Shown here one piece after another: positions 36,457 to 44,285 of a stretch of DNA of 64,000 nucleotides; within the stretch, counting starts at the first letter, position 1, and each line of letters opens with the position of its first letter. The translations under genes were made by a program, and so were the position numbers. The stretch is from assembly GCA_051414805.1 (NCBI GenBank), contig CP166702.1, positions 3,410,001 to 3,474,000 on the forward strand, in the 5' to 3' direction. The notes under the pieces are model-generated. The model was not told the DNA's origin and made no database searches. It worked only from the letters and a program-made list of their open reading frames with translations. This stretch comes from Xenophilus sp003671765. Lineage in GTDB: Bacteria > Pseudomonadota > Gammaproteobacteria > Burkholderiales > Burkholderiaceae_C.

Positions 36457-38628
36457 TCAGAAGGCCAGGCGCGCACGGCGCTCGGCATCTCGGCGCTGCA
36501 ACCAGCCGATGACGGCGCCGCGCACACGCTCGCGCAGCCGGTCCCAGCCCGTGGGGTTGCTCACCACCTGCGCCTTGTAGAAGGAAGGGCACAGCACCGC
36601 CGCGTGCGACACCTCGCCGCACACGCCGCAGCCCACGCAGCTGTCCATCACGGCGGCGACCGGCTCCTGCCGCAGCGGATCGGGGTTCGGCTTGATCGAC
36701 AGCGACGGGCAGCCCGACAGGCGGATGCAGGAATGGTCGCCGGTGCAGGTGTCGGGGTCGACGCCGAATTTCTCGCGCACCATGCGCTTGCCGTCGGCGA
36801 TGGCCTTGCGCACCAGCGGCTTCTCGCGGCGCTGGCGGTTGAGCATGCATTCGGACTGGGCAATGATGACCTTCGGACCTTTGTCCTTCGTCGTCAGCGC
36901 CTCCTTGAGCGTGTCGCGCATGCCGGCCACGTCGTAGGTGCGGCGCAGGGTCTTGACCCACTTGACGCCCACGCCGCGCACCGCCTGCTCGATCTCGTGG
37001 CCGGTGCTGCGCGTCGCGTTCACGGCCTTCGACGACAGGATGTCTTGCCCGCCGGTGGCCGAGGTGTAGTTGTTGTCGACCACCACCGTGAGGTTGTCGC
37101 TCTGGTTGAACACCGCGTTGGCGATGCCGCTGGTCAGCCCGTTGTGCCAGAAGCCGCCGTCACCCATCACGGCGATGGCGCGCTTGTCGGCCTGCGTGTT
37201 CAACGCCGCGGCCCCGGCCGCCCCGAGGCCGTAGCCCATGGTGGTGTTGCCGATGTTGAAGGGCGGCAGGATCGAGAACAGGTGGCAGCCGATGTCGGCC
37301 GACACATGGTGTTCGCCCAGGTCGCGCTGCACCAGCTTCATGGCGCTGAAGATCGGGCGCTCGGGGCAGCCGGTGCAAAAGCCCGGCGGCCGGGCATGCA
37401 CGCTGCGCTCCAGCGGCATGAGCTGCGCCTCGCTGACGAGCGGGATGATCTTGCGCGGCGCGGCGGGCACCTGCCGGGCCGGGGCGGCCTGGGGCGCGAG
37501 GCGGCCGTAGCGTTCGCAGAAGGCACGCGTGCCCGCCATCACCGCCTGGGCGGTGTATTCGCCGGCCAGCGGCAGAACGTCCTTGCCGTGCAGCGCCGTG
37601 GTGCTGCCCGCCTGTCGCAGGACCGTGGCGATGTTCTGCTCGACGAAGTTGGGTTGGCCCTCTTCCACCACCAGCACCGCGCGCTTGCCCTCGCAGAAGC
37701 GCAGCACCTCGTTGTCGATGACCGGATAGGCCACGTTCATCACGTACAGCGGCACGCTGGAGCGGCCGTACACGTCGGCCAGTCCCAGGCGCTCCAGGGC
37801 GCGGACCTGCGTGTTGTAGCAGCCGCCCTGCACGATGATGCCGATGTCGTCGGCGCCCTCGGCGAAGAACTCGTTGAGACCGCGCTCCTCGATGAAGCGC
37901 ACGGCCGCCGGCCAGCGCTCCTTGATCTTCTCCTGCTCGTGCACGAAGCTCGCCGGGGGCAGCACGATGCGGCTGACGTCGCGCTGTGGATGCTCAAGCG
38001 CCTCCTTCAGCGTGAAGCTCGCGCGGCGGTTGTCCGAGGCGGTGAACTGGCCGTGCACGTGGCAGGCGCGGATGCGCAGTTGCAGCATCACCGGCGTGTT
38101 GCTGGCTTCCGAAAGCTCGAAGCCCGTCTTCACCGCCTGCACGATGCTCGGCAGGTTCGGGCGCGGGTCGAGCAGCCAGATCTGCGACTTCATGGCGAAC
38201 GCGTGGCTGCGTTCCTGCATGATCGAGGAGCCCTCGCCATAGTCCTCGCCGACGATGACCAGCGCCCCGCCCGTGACGCCGCCCGAGGCCAGGTTGGCCA
38301 GCGCGTCCGACGCGACGTTGGTGCCCACCGTGGCCTTGAAGGTCACGGCGCCGCGCAGCGGGTAGTTGACCGAAGCGGCCAGCGTGGCCGCGGCCGTCGC
38401 CTCGCTCGCGCTGTTCTCGAAGCGGATGCCGTGGTCTGCCAGGATGTCCTGCGCATCGGCCAGCACGTCCATCAGGTGCGAGATCGGCGCGCCCTGGTAG
38501 CCGGCCACGTAGGACACGCCCGATTCCAGCAGCGCCTTGGTCACGGCCAGGATGCCCTCGCCGCGGAAGGTCTCGCCCTCCGCAAGACGCAGCTTCTTCA
38601 CTTCTTCGACGAAAGATCGCTCGGCCAT
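36457..38628 (-). CDS. iorA: Indolepyruvate ferredoxin oxidoreductase-like, alpha subunit (IorA)
   Basis: Thiamine-diphosphate and Fe-S enzyme subunit of 723 residues. The N-terminal pyrimidine-binding half has FENSASEATAAATLAAS and GEDYGEGSSIMQERSHAFA; the C-terminal half has the ThDP motif VMGDGGFWHNGLTSGIANA with DNNYTSATGGQ. The C-terminal ferredoxin-like region has two cysteine clusters, DTCTGDHSCIRLSGCPSLS and DSCVGCGVCGEVSHAAVLC. It is the first gene of the unit that runs to 26351 and is divergent from the MarR gene at 38760. In this locus it may supply indoleacetyl-CoA from indolepyruvate or oxidise a later 2-oxoacid. Confidence 0.92.
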   Translation of the reverse strand: MAERSFVEEVKKLRLAEGETFRGEGILAVTKALLESGVSYVAGYQGAPISHLMDVLADAQDILADHGIRFENSASEATAAATLAASVNYPLRGAVTFKATVGTNVASDALANLASGGVTGGALVIVGEDYGEGSSIMQERSHAFAMKSQIWLLDPRPNLPSIVQAVKTGFELSEASNTPVMLQLRIRACHVHGQFTASDNRRASFTLKEALEHPQRDVSRIVLPPASFVHEQEKIKERWPAAVRFIEERGLNEFFAEGADDIGIIVQGGCYNTQVRALERLGLADVYGRSSVPLYVMNVAYPVIDNEVLRFCEGKRAVLVVEEGQPNFVEQNIATVLRQAGSTTALHGKDVLPLAGEYTAQAVMAGTRAFCERYGRLAPQAAPARQVPAAPRKIIPLVSEAQLMPLERSVHARPPGFCTGCPERPIFSAMKLVQRDLGEHHVSADIGCHLFSILPPFNIGNTTMGYGLGAAGAAALNTQADKRAIAVMGDGGFWHNGLTSGIANAVFNQSDNLTVVVDNNYTSATGGQDILSSKAVNATRSTGHEIEQAVRGVGVKWVKTLRRTYDVAGMRDTLKEALTTKDKGPKVIIAQSECMLNRQRREKPLVRKAIADGKRMVREKFGVDPDTCTGDHSCIRLSGCPSLSIKPNPDPLRQEPVAAVMDSCVGCGVCGEVSHAAVLCPSFYKAQVVSNPTGWDRLRERVRGAVIGWLQRRDAERRARLAF

Positions 38629-38687
38629 CGGTCTACGTGCTCCAGAGCCGCCGTGGGGGGCAGCGTCCATTGGGGATCGGCTGGATG

Positions 38688-38716
38688 ATTCTGTTTAGAC
38701 CTAAATCTATTCACAA
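38688..38716 (-). promoter_or_regulatory. Predicted iorA promoter with MarR operator in the spacer
   Basis: Read on the minus strand: a -35-like TTGTGA (38711-38716), a 17-base spacer and a -10-like CAGAAT (38688-38693), each matching four of six consensus bases. The palindrome TTTAG-AC-CTAAA (38694-38705) fills most of the spacer, where a bound repressor would block RNA polymerase. The same palindrome lies before the livK gene at 26156. Start of transcription would be about 50 bases before the iorA ATG. Confidence 0.5.
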
Positions 38717-38759
38717 TCATGTATTACCCTACCGAAGCAATCGCTGTGCCATCTGTACG

Positions 38760-39257
38760 ATGGATCCCGCTATGACCCTTCACGAGCCGAATTCGCGTCA
38801 CTTCGTCGACGACTACCTGCCTGCCCTGCTCGCCCAGGCGAGCCAGCTCATCTCGGGCGAGTTCCACAAGGTGGCGCGCCAGCACGGCTTTTCCGTGTCC
38901 GAATGGCGCGTCATGGCCTCGCTGGCCGATGGCGAGCCGATCAGCATCACCGACCTCGCGCAGGTCACCGTCACCAAGCAACCCACGGTGACGCGCTTGC
39001 TCGACCGCATGGAGGCCAAGGGGCAGGTCCAGCGGCTGCCCCATGACAGCGATCGACGCATCACGCTGGTGCGCATCACCCGCAAAGGTGCGAAGGCCGT
39101 CGAGCACCTGATCGCCCTGGCGCGCGAGCACGAACGCCGCGTGCTCGAACCCTTCGGCCTCGCCCGCGCCGAGGAGCTCAAGAGAACACTGAGACGATTG
39201 GTCGAACTGCATGCCGGGAGCGAAGGCCCCGGCGAGGATTCCGACGACGAAGACTAG
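38760..39257 (+). CDS. MarR-family transcription regulator, divergent from iorA
   Basis: Winged-helix regulator of 165 residues. The MarR fold is clear: FSVSEWRVMASLADGEPISI, QVTVTKQPTVTRLLDRMEAKG and the wing LPHDSDRRITLVRITRKG. Either ATG 38760 or 38772 could be the start; neither has a strong ribosome binding site. It lies divergent to iorA across a 131-base gap holding the palindrome TTTAGACCTAAA, so it is the prime candidate for the repressor of the whole island and of itself. Its stop shares the bases CTAG with the stop of the converging gene at 39254. A second MarR gene closes the island at 13256. Confidence 0.92.
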   Translation: MDPAMTLHEPNSRHFVDDYLPALLAQASQLISGEFHKVARQHGFSVSEWRVMASLADGEPISITDLAQVTVTKQPTVTRLLDRMEAKGQVQRLPHDSDRRITLVRITRKGAKAVEHLIALAREHERRVLEPFGLARAEELKRTLRRLVELHAGSEGPGEDSDDED

Positions 39258-40138
39258 GGGCGCCGGGTCTCGGTGTCGGCCACCAGCACGGCGCGCCCAC
39301 GGTGACCACGCTCTGCGATCCAGCTCAGGGCCTGCGGCGCCTCCGCGAATGCGAAGCACTGGGTGGCCAGCTGCAGCCGCCCATCGGCGAGTTGCTCGAG
39401 CAGTCCCGGCGCGGCCGCTCGGCCCTGCGCCTCGCGGCGGTACATGTTCAGCGGCAACAGCTGAACGTCGCGCTGGAGCAGCTCCGGCAGGAACAGGCTG
39501 ACCTGCTCGCCTGCCGTGTAGCCCACGAGCACCACGCGCCCGCCCGGCGCCACCGCCCGGATGCCTTGCTCCAGGACCGCGCCGCCCACGGTGTCGACCA
39601 GAAGATCGACCGGTGACGACGCGTCGGGCCTGTCCACGAGCGTGGCGCCGGCCTGGCGCGCGAGCTGCACGGCCATCGAGCCCACGGCACCGCTGGCGCC
39701 CGTGACCGCCACCCGCTCGCCGGGGCGCAGGACGCCGACCTCGTGCAATGCCACCCACGCCGAGGTGGACGGCGAGAAGAACGCCGAGCCCCAGGCCATC
39801 GACACGCCATCGGGCAAGAAGCCCAGGGCCTCGTCCGGCGCATCGATCAGTTCGCACCAGGTGCCGTCGGTGCGCGTGCCCAGGCCCCCACCGCGCAGCC
39901 ACACGCGCGTGCCGGCCACAAACCGGTCCGAATGGACCACCGTGCCGGCCGCCTCCACGCCCGGCGTGTAGGGCAGCGGCGGCGGTCCCATGAACTTGCC
40001 GGCCATCACGGTGCGGTCGATGTGGCCCACCGTGGCCGCGGCCATGCGCACGATGCTGCGGCCGGGCCGATGGGCCGGCACAGGAAGCTCGTGCAGCTTC
40101 GGCATCGCACCCCAGGCGGAGACACGCCACGCCTTCAT
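39254..40138 (-). CDS. Quinone oxidoreductase-like protein (zinc-independent MDR family)
   Basis: Medium-chain dehydrogenase/reductase of 294 residues, short for the family (about 320). The N-terminal GroES-like domain has PPLPYTPGVEAAGTVV, and the NADP-binding motif is VTGASGAVGSMAVQLARQAGA. The structural zinc loop is absent. It probably uses NADPH to reduce a quinone or an enoyl compound. The start overlaps the stop of the hydrolase gene (ATGA at 40135-40138). It is the last gene of a four-gene operon that starts at 43017 and converges on the MarR gene, sharing the stop bases CTAG. Confidence 0.85.
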   Translation of the reverse strand: MKAWRVSAWGAMPKLHELPVPAHRPGRSIVRMAAATVGHIDRTVMAGKFMGPPPLPYTPGVEAAGTVVHSDRFVAGTRVWLRGGGLGTRTDGTWCELIDAPDEALGFLPDGVSMAWGSAFFSPSTSAWVALHEVGVLRPGERVAVTGASGAVGSMAVQLARQAGATLVDRPDASSPVDLLVDTVGGAVLEQGIRAVAPGGRVVLVGYTAGEQVSLFLPELLQRDVQLLPLNMYRREAQGRAAAPGLLEQLADGRLQLATQCFAFAEAPQALSWIAERGHRGRAVLVADTETRRP

Positions 40139-40935
40139 CGAAGAAGCCCCGACAGGAAACGGTCGACGGCCTCGGCGAACTGCGCCGGCATCTGGTCCGG
40201 CAGCGGGACCATCCCGCCCTCGATCTCGACGAGCCGGGCCTGTGGCAGGCGCTCGATCCAATCCGCCGCGTGCGGCGCGGCAAAGGGATCGTGCGTCGTC
40301 CGCAGCACGCACACGGGCTGGCGAATGTGTTCGACGCGTTCCTCCATGCGATAGCTCGCGACCGCACGATGCCCCGCCTCCGGGTCGTCGACCGCGAGCG
40401 CGTCGCGCACGAAGGCCTGCAGCAGCTCCGGCATGCCTTCGGGATAGAAGCCCTGACGTCGCTGCCACAGCGCCGCCAGATGGCTGCCGTCGGCGCTGGC
40501 CGGCACCTCGTCGATGGGCGGACGGGTCGCACGCTCGGCGCGGAACGCCGCGTCGGTGAACGGCGTGGACGACAGGGTCAGCGACGCCACCCGCTGCGGC
40601 GCGGTGGCCGCAAGTTCCACCGCGATCACGCCGCCCGTGTGGTGGCCCACCACGTGCACCTGCGCCAGGCCCAGGTGATCCACGAGTTCGAGCGCGACCT
40701 GCGCGTAGTGGGCGATCGATGCGGGTCCGCCGCCTTCGGAATCGCCGAAGCCGGCCGTGTCCATGGCAATCGCATGCCAGCGCGCGCCCAGCAGCGGCAG
40801 CACGGCCTGGTACTCGCGCCAGCTCCGCGGCGACTGGTGCAGCAGCAGCACCGGCTGCGCCCGCGGGTCGCCGCAGGCGGCGTAGTGCACCTGTCCGACG
40901 CTCAGGTCGGCGAAGGCACGCCGGATGTGTGTCAT
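40135..40935 (-). CDS. Alpha/beta-hydrolase-fold protein lacking the usual catalytic Ser and His
   Basis: Fold-typical protein of 266 residues with PVLLLHQSPRSWREYQAVL (oxyanion HxG region replaced by HQSPR), IAMDTAGFGDSEG and the elbow VVGHHTGGVIAVE. The nucleophile position in GxSxG is His99 (GHHTG), not Ser, and where the catalytic His is expected (GGH) the sequence reads GGM at 240-242. A classical esterase mechanism is thus unlikely; cofactor-independent lyase or oxygenase-like or purely structural roles are possible. It is coupled to both neighbours by ATGA overlaps. Confidence 0.85.
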   Translation of the reverse strand: MTHIRRAFADLSVGQVHYAACGDPRAQPVLLLHQSPRSWREYQAVLPLLGARWHAIAMDTAGFGDSEGGGPASIAHYAQVALELVDHLGLAQVHVVGHHTGGVIAVELAATAPQRVASLTLSSTPFTDAAFRAERATRPPIDEVPASADGSHLAALWQRRQGFYPEGMPELLQAFVRDALAVDDPEAGHRAVASYRMEERVEHIRQPVCVLRTTHDPFAAPHAADWIERLPQARLVEIEGGMVPLPDQMPAQFAEAVDRFLSGLLR

Positions 40936-41954
40936 GACAGCGTGGTGTCGCTGGGCGGGCGCAGCAGCTGCGCATGCCGGAGCATGCCGAGCGTGCGGGC
41001 CAGCACGTCCCCGCGGTAGGCCTGCAGGTCACGGCCCTCGTAAGCATAGAAGCCGCTGCCGGTCTTCAGGCCCAGCCGGCCCTGCGCCACCATCTCGCCG
41101 ACGATCGCCGGCGCGGCGTAGCGGGCCGCGTCGATCGAGCGCGACATTTCGCGGCTCGCGTGGTGCAGGATGTCGCAGCCGCCGAAGTCGATGAACTCCA
41201 CCACGCCGAGCGCCGCGAAGCGCAGCCCCAGTCCGTAGCGCGTGGCCTTGTCGATCTCCTCGGCCGTGGCCGCGCCCTCCTCGATCATGCGCGCCGCCTC
41301 GTTCATGACGAGCGCCTGCAGCCGCGGCACGATGTAACCCGGCGCAGCGCCGCACACCACCGGCAGCTTGCCGATCGACTCCATCAGCGACTTCGCCCTG
41401 GACACCACCTCGGCGGAGGTGCCTTCGTGGCAGCTCAGCTCCACCACGGGAATGACGTACGCCGGGTTGAGCCAGTGGATGTTGAGGAAGCGCTCGGGCC
41501 GCTCGACCAGTGCGGCCAGTTCGGTCACCAGCATGCTGCTTGTGGTGGAGGTGAGGATCGCGTCCGGCGTGCAATGGGCGTTGAGCCATGCGAAGGCGTC
41601 CCGCTTGGCCTCCAGCGTTTCGGGAACCCCTTCGAACACCAGTTCGGCCGCCGCGAGCGCGGACGGGGCACCTTCTGCATCGACCAGCTCCACGCGTGCG
41701 GCGATCGTCGCCACCTGGTCCTCGCGCACCACGCCCTGCTGCACGAGACCGCGCAATGCGCCCTCGACCTCGTTGCGCACCTCGGCCGCGAGCGCGTCCC
41801 TCGCCGCGTGCGAACGCTGTCGCAGGTCGATCAGGGAGATGCGGTGGCCGGCATAGGCGAAGGCGATCGCAATGCCGCGCCCCATGCGGCCGGCGCCGGC
41901 GGCGGCAAAGCGCGGCGGAGCATCCGCCGCGCGGGCGCGCTGCTCAGCGGCCAT
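40932..41954 (-). CDS. 3-hydroxyacyl-CoA dehydrogenase family protein
   Basis: NAD-dependent dehydrogenase of 340 residues. The N-terminal Rossmann motif is AAAGAGRMGRGIAIAFAYAG; LTSTTSSMLVTELA, FLNIHWLNPAYVIPVVEL and PVVCGAAPGYIVPRLQALVMNEA are typical of the L-3-hydroxyacyl-CoA dehydrogenase (HCDH) family; the C-terminal domain ends with GLKTGSGFYAYEG. It oxidises a 3-hydroxyacyl-CoA or related hydroxy acid, such as L-gulonate or carnitine in homologs. It overlaps the upstream gene by 11 bases and the hydrolase by 4. The substrate is unknown. Confidence 0.89.
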   Translation of the reverse strand: MAAEQRARAADAPPRFAAAGAGRMGRGIAIAFAYAGHRISLIDLRQRSHAARDALAAEVRNEVEGALRGLVQQGVVREDQVATIAARVELVDAEGAPSALAAAELVFEGVPETLEAKRDAFAWLNAHCTPDAILTSTTSSMLVTELAALVERPERFLNIHWLNPAYVIPVVELSCHEGTSAEVVSRAKSLMESIGKLPVVCGAAPGYIVPRLQALVMNEAARMIEEGAATAEEIDKATRYGLGLRFAALGVVEFIDFGGCDILHHASREMSRSIDAARYAAPAIVGEMVAQGRLGLKTGSGFYAYEGRDLQAYRGDVLARTLGMLRHAQLLRPPSDTTLS

Positions 41955-43017
41955 CGTGCAGCCTCTGCGCCAGCGCGTCGCGCCCGAGGCCGGCGAGCCC
42001 CAAGGCCTCGAAGCTCCGGGGCCCCGTGCGCAGGTCGCGCCCCAGAACGCCGCCGACGATGGCCAGCAGCCCGTGCGCGACGGGTGCATCGACCCCGACC
42101 TGCCGCGCGGCCGAGGCGAGCAGGGCCAGGCCGAGCTCGGTGTCCTCGGTGATGTAGCGGTGGCCGTACAGGTCGATGTGCTCGCGCCAGTCGCCCGATT
42201 TCACCAGTTGCTTGTGCGCGTCGCCGTACATCCACCGGTCGTTGTCGTAGTGGTCGGCCAGCGGGTAGTGCGGGCCGCCATAGCCGAAGGCCTCGCGCAC
42301 CGCGATCCGCTCCCGGTCGAGCCGGTCGGTGACATCGCGCACGGCGCGCTGCGTGCCCTCGTTATGGATGTCCCAGCGTTCGAAGTGCTGCAGGGGCGCG
42401 GCGTTCATCACCATGAGCGGCGGGTGGATCACCGGCCCGGCATTCATCAGCGCGCCGGAGAGCGCGTCGCCGCAATCGTGCACGGCCGGATACGCCTGGC
42501 GGATCACGGCGAGCGCGTGCGCCGAGGCGCGCTGCGGGTAGACGCCGGTCGGCAGCCGGATGGCACGCACCGTCAGGTTCACTTCGCGCGGCCCGTGCTT
42601 GCGCGCCAGATAGGGCAAGGTGCCCGTTTCCGCCCACGCCACGTCGGCGTGCTGACCCGCCTCGCGCACCGCCTGCGCCATCACGTAGCTGCCGAAAGTG
42701 CCCGGCGGCAGGAACACCACCTGCCCGTCCACCAGGTGCGGCCCCATGGCCCGCGCAATGTCCAGCTGCGCCGTGGCGGGCACGGGTGCGACGATCAGTT
42801 CGGCGTCCAGCATCGCAAGCCGGATGTCGGGCGTGGCCAGCGCGATCGGGACTTCCCGCGTCCCCGCGGCGTCCTTCAGCGTGATGGCGCCGGCGTCGAC
42901 GACCGGCTGCAGCGCCTGTGCATCGCGGCGCCAGAGCCTGACCTCATGTCCGGCCTCCGACAGGTCCGCTGCGGCCGCATAGCAACCGTGACCACCACCC
43001 AACACCGCAATACGCAT
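41944..43017 (-). CDS. NAD/NADP octopine-nopaline (opine) dehydrogenase-like protein
   Basis: Protein of 357 residues, first gene of the operon. The N-terminus MRIAVLGGGHGCYAAAADL is a Rossmann dinucleotide motif, and the C-terminal domain has ALMNAGPVIHPPLMVMNAA, as in the octopine/opine dehydrogenase family (catalytic His in NPGP(V/I)IH-type motifs). Such enzymes reduce an imine made from an amino acid and a 2-oxoacid, or work in reverse. The neighbouring genes suggest catabolism of an unusual hydroxy or amino acid. Start at 43017 is set by the Rossmann motif and by a promoter 50 bases upstream. Confidence 0.85.
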   Translation of the reverse strand: MRIAVLGGGHGCYAAAADLSEAGHEVRLWRRDAQALQPVVDAGAITLKDAAGTREVPIALATPDIRLAMLDAELIVAPVPATAQLDIARAMGPHLVDGQVVFLPPGTFGSYVMAQAVREAGQHADVAWAETGTLPYLARKHGPREVNLTVRAIRLPTGVYPQRASAHALAVIRQAYPAVHDCGDALSGALMNAGPVIHPPLMVMNAAPLQHFERWDIHNEGTQRAVRDVTDRLDRERIAVREAFGYGGPHYPLADHYDNDRWMYGDAHKQLVKSGDWREHIDLYGHRYITEDTELGLALLASAARQVGVDAPVAHGLLAIVGGVLGRDLRTGPRSFEALGLAGLGRDALAQRLHDGR

Positions 43018-43067
43018 GTCTGCTCCTGGCAAGGTCGGCCGGACGGACGCGCCCGGACCTGCCATAA

Positions 43068-43096
43068 ACATTACTTTGCATTAGTTTAGATGTCAA
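43068..43096 (-). promoter_or_regulatory. Strong sigma-70 promoter for the 43017-39254 operon
   Basis: On the minus strand TTGACA (43091-43096, perfect -35) is followed by a 17-base spacer and TAATGT (43068-43073, -10 with four of six consensus bases). Transcription would start about 43061, some 45 bases before the ATG of the opine-dehydrogenase-like gene. The patch is strikingly AT-rich. A LysR gene ends 78 bases away at 43175. Confidence 0.7.
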
Positions 43097-43174
43097 CATA
43101 ATGGCGGGACCGCCTCGCAGCAGGCGTCGCGCCACTTCGCGATGCGGCGCTCGTACCGGCGTCCCGAGCTCGTT

Positions 43175-44146
43175 CTATGCGGACCCGGCCTGCGGGCTCG
43201 CCAGGCTGCGGACCACGTCCATGAAAGCCAGCACCGCCGTGCCGGGCGGCTCACCCTGCAGGGTGATCAGGCCGAAGTCGGGCATGCGGTGCGGGAGCTC
43301 GGCCGGGATGCGCGTGAGCAGCCCGCGCCGTACGTACTTGTCCACCAGCGCGGCGGGCTGCAAGGACAGCATGGTCGTGCTCTGCATCAGCTCCAGCGCG
43401 AACAGGAAGGACGGCGTCTCGACGATGCCCGAGGCGAGCGACAGGCCCGTGCTGTTGAAGATGTCATCGGACACCTTGCGCAGCGCGGTCGAGGCCGGGT
43501 AGACGATCCACGGCCAGTTCGACAGTTCGCGCAGCCCGGGCGCCCGGGACCCACGCAGCGGGTGGTGCACGCCCGCGGTAATCGCCAGGCTTTCACCGCT
43601 GAGGTTCTCGTAGTGGAACTGGTCGCGCTGCGAGTCCTCGGTGAAGCGGCCGATCATCACGTCGATCTTGCGCTCGGCCAGCCACACGATCAGCTGGTCG
43701 CTGCTCTGCTCCAGCACCTTCACCACCAGCAGGGGCCGCAGCCGCTGCAGCTCGGCGACCGCGGCAATGAGCAGGTGTGCGGCCGCGCCGGTGATCGCGC
43801 CGATGGTCAGGTGGCCGTGCCCGCCCTGCTTCAGGGTGCTGAACTCGTCCACGAACCTGCGGTGGCCATCCAGGGCCGCGTGCGCATAGCGCAGGGTGAA
43901 GAGGCCCAGCTCGTTCGGCTGCATGCCGCGCGGCAGGCGGTCGAAGAGGCGCGCCTCGAGCATCTCCTCGATGTCCATCAACACCTTGGTGGCGGCCGGC
44001 TGGGTGATGTACATCTGCTCGGCCGCGAGCCGCAGATTGCGCGTCTTTCCCAGGATGTCGAGGAACTGCAAATGCCGGAAACGCAGGCGCGACACCTGCG
44101 CAAGCGCCAGCGGTTTGCCTGGGGTGCCGTCCGGACTCATCACCAT
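43175..44146 (-). CDS. LysR-family transcription regulator
   Basis: Regulator of 323 residues. The N-terminal helix-turn-helix is RFRHLQFLDILGKTRNLRLA with AAEQMYITQPAATKVLMDIE, the rest is the substrate-binding domain (HLTIGAITGAAAHLLI onward). The group is that of GalR/CbbR-like sugar-acid regulators often placed beside a fumarylacetoacetate-hydrolase-family gene, which is divergent here at 44286. An inverted repeat with 12-bp arms lies in the shared 139-base control region. It probably controls the gene at 44286; the operon ending at 39254 is a possible second target. Confidence 0.9.
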   Translation of the reverse strand: MVMSPDGTPGKPLALAQVSRLRFRHLQFLDILGKTRNLRLAAEQMYITQPAATKVLMDIEEMLEARLFDRLPRGMQPNELGLFTLRYAHAALDGHRRFVDEFSTLKQGGHGHLTIGAITGAAAHLLIAAVAELQRLRPLLVVKVLEQSSDQLIVWLAERKIDVMIGRFTEDSQRDQFHYENLSGESLAITAGVHHPLRGSRAPGLRELSNWPWIVYPASTALRKVSDDIFNSTGLSLASGIVETPSFLFALELMQSTTMLSLQPAALVDKYVRRGLLTRIPAELPHRMPDFGLITLQGEPPGTAVLAFMDVVRSLASPQAGSA

Positions 44147-44174
44147 TTGGAATGGATGCTAGCGAAAAAGTCAG

Positions 44175-44212
44175 TGGACCCGCAGGGGGTCGTCCCCTAG
44201 CCTGCGGGTCCA
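44175..44212. repeat. Inverted repeat in the LysR/FAH control region
   Basis: A perfect 12-base inverted repeat, TGGACCCGCAGG (44175-44186) and CCTGCGGGTCCA (44201-44212), with a 14-base spacer that can itself pair (GGGG with CCCC). It lies between divergent start codons at 44146 and 44286, so it cannot be a simple terminator for either gene. It may be an operator, a cruciform or an mRNA leader hairpin. Confidence 0.85.
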
Positions 44213-44285
44213 TCGGGTAGGGCTCCGCAGAGGGCCAGCGCGTCGCGGCAAGTTCGCCCCGGCGTTCGCCCATTCCGGAGACATC

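Noticed and set aside
39254..39257. MarR and MDR genes overlapping at CTAG as a sign of misassembly
   Set aside because: CTAG provides the stop TAG on both strands, a normal result of tight convergent packing.
43081..43096. TTAGTTTAGATG near the 43068 promoter as a third TTTAGnnCTAAA operator
   Set aside because: The right half-site CTAAA is missing; the sequence is better explained as the spacer and -35 box of the promoter.
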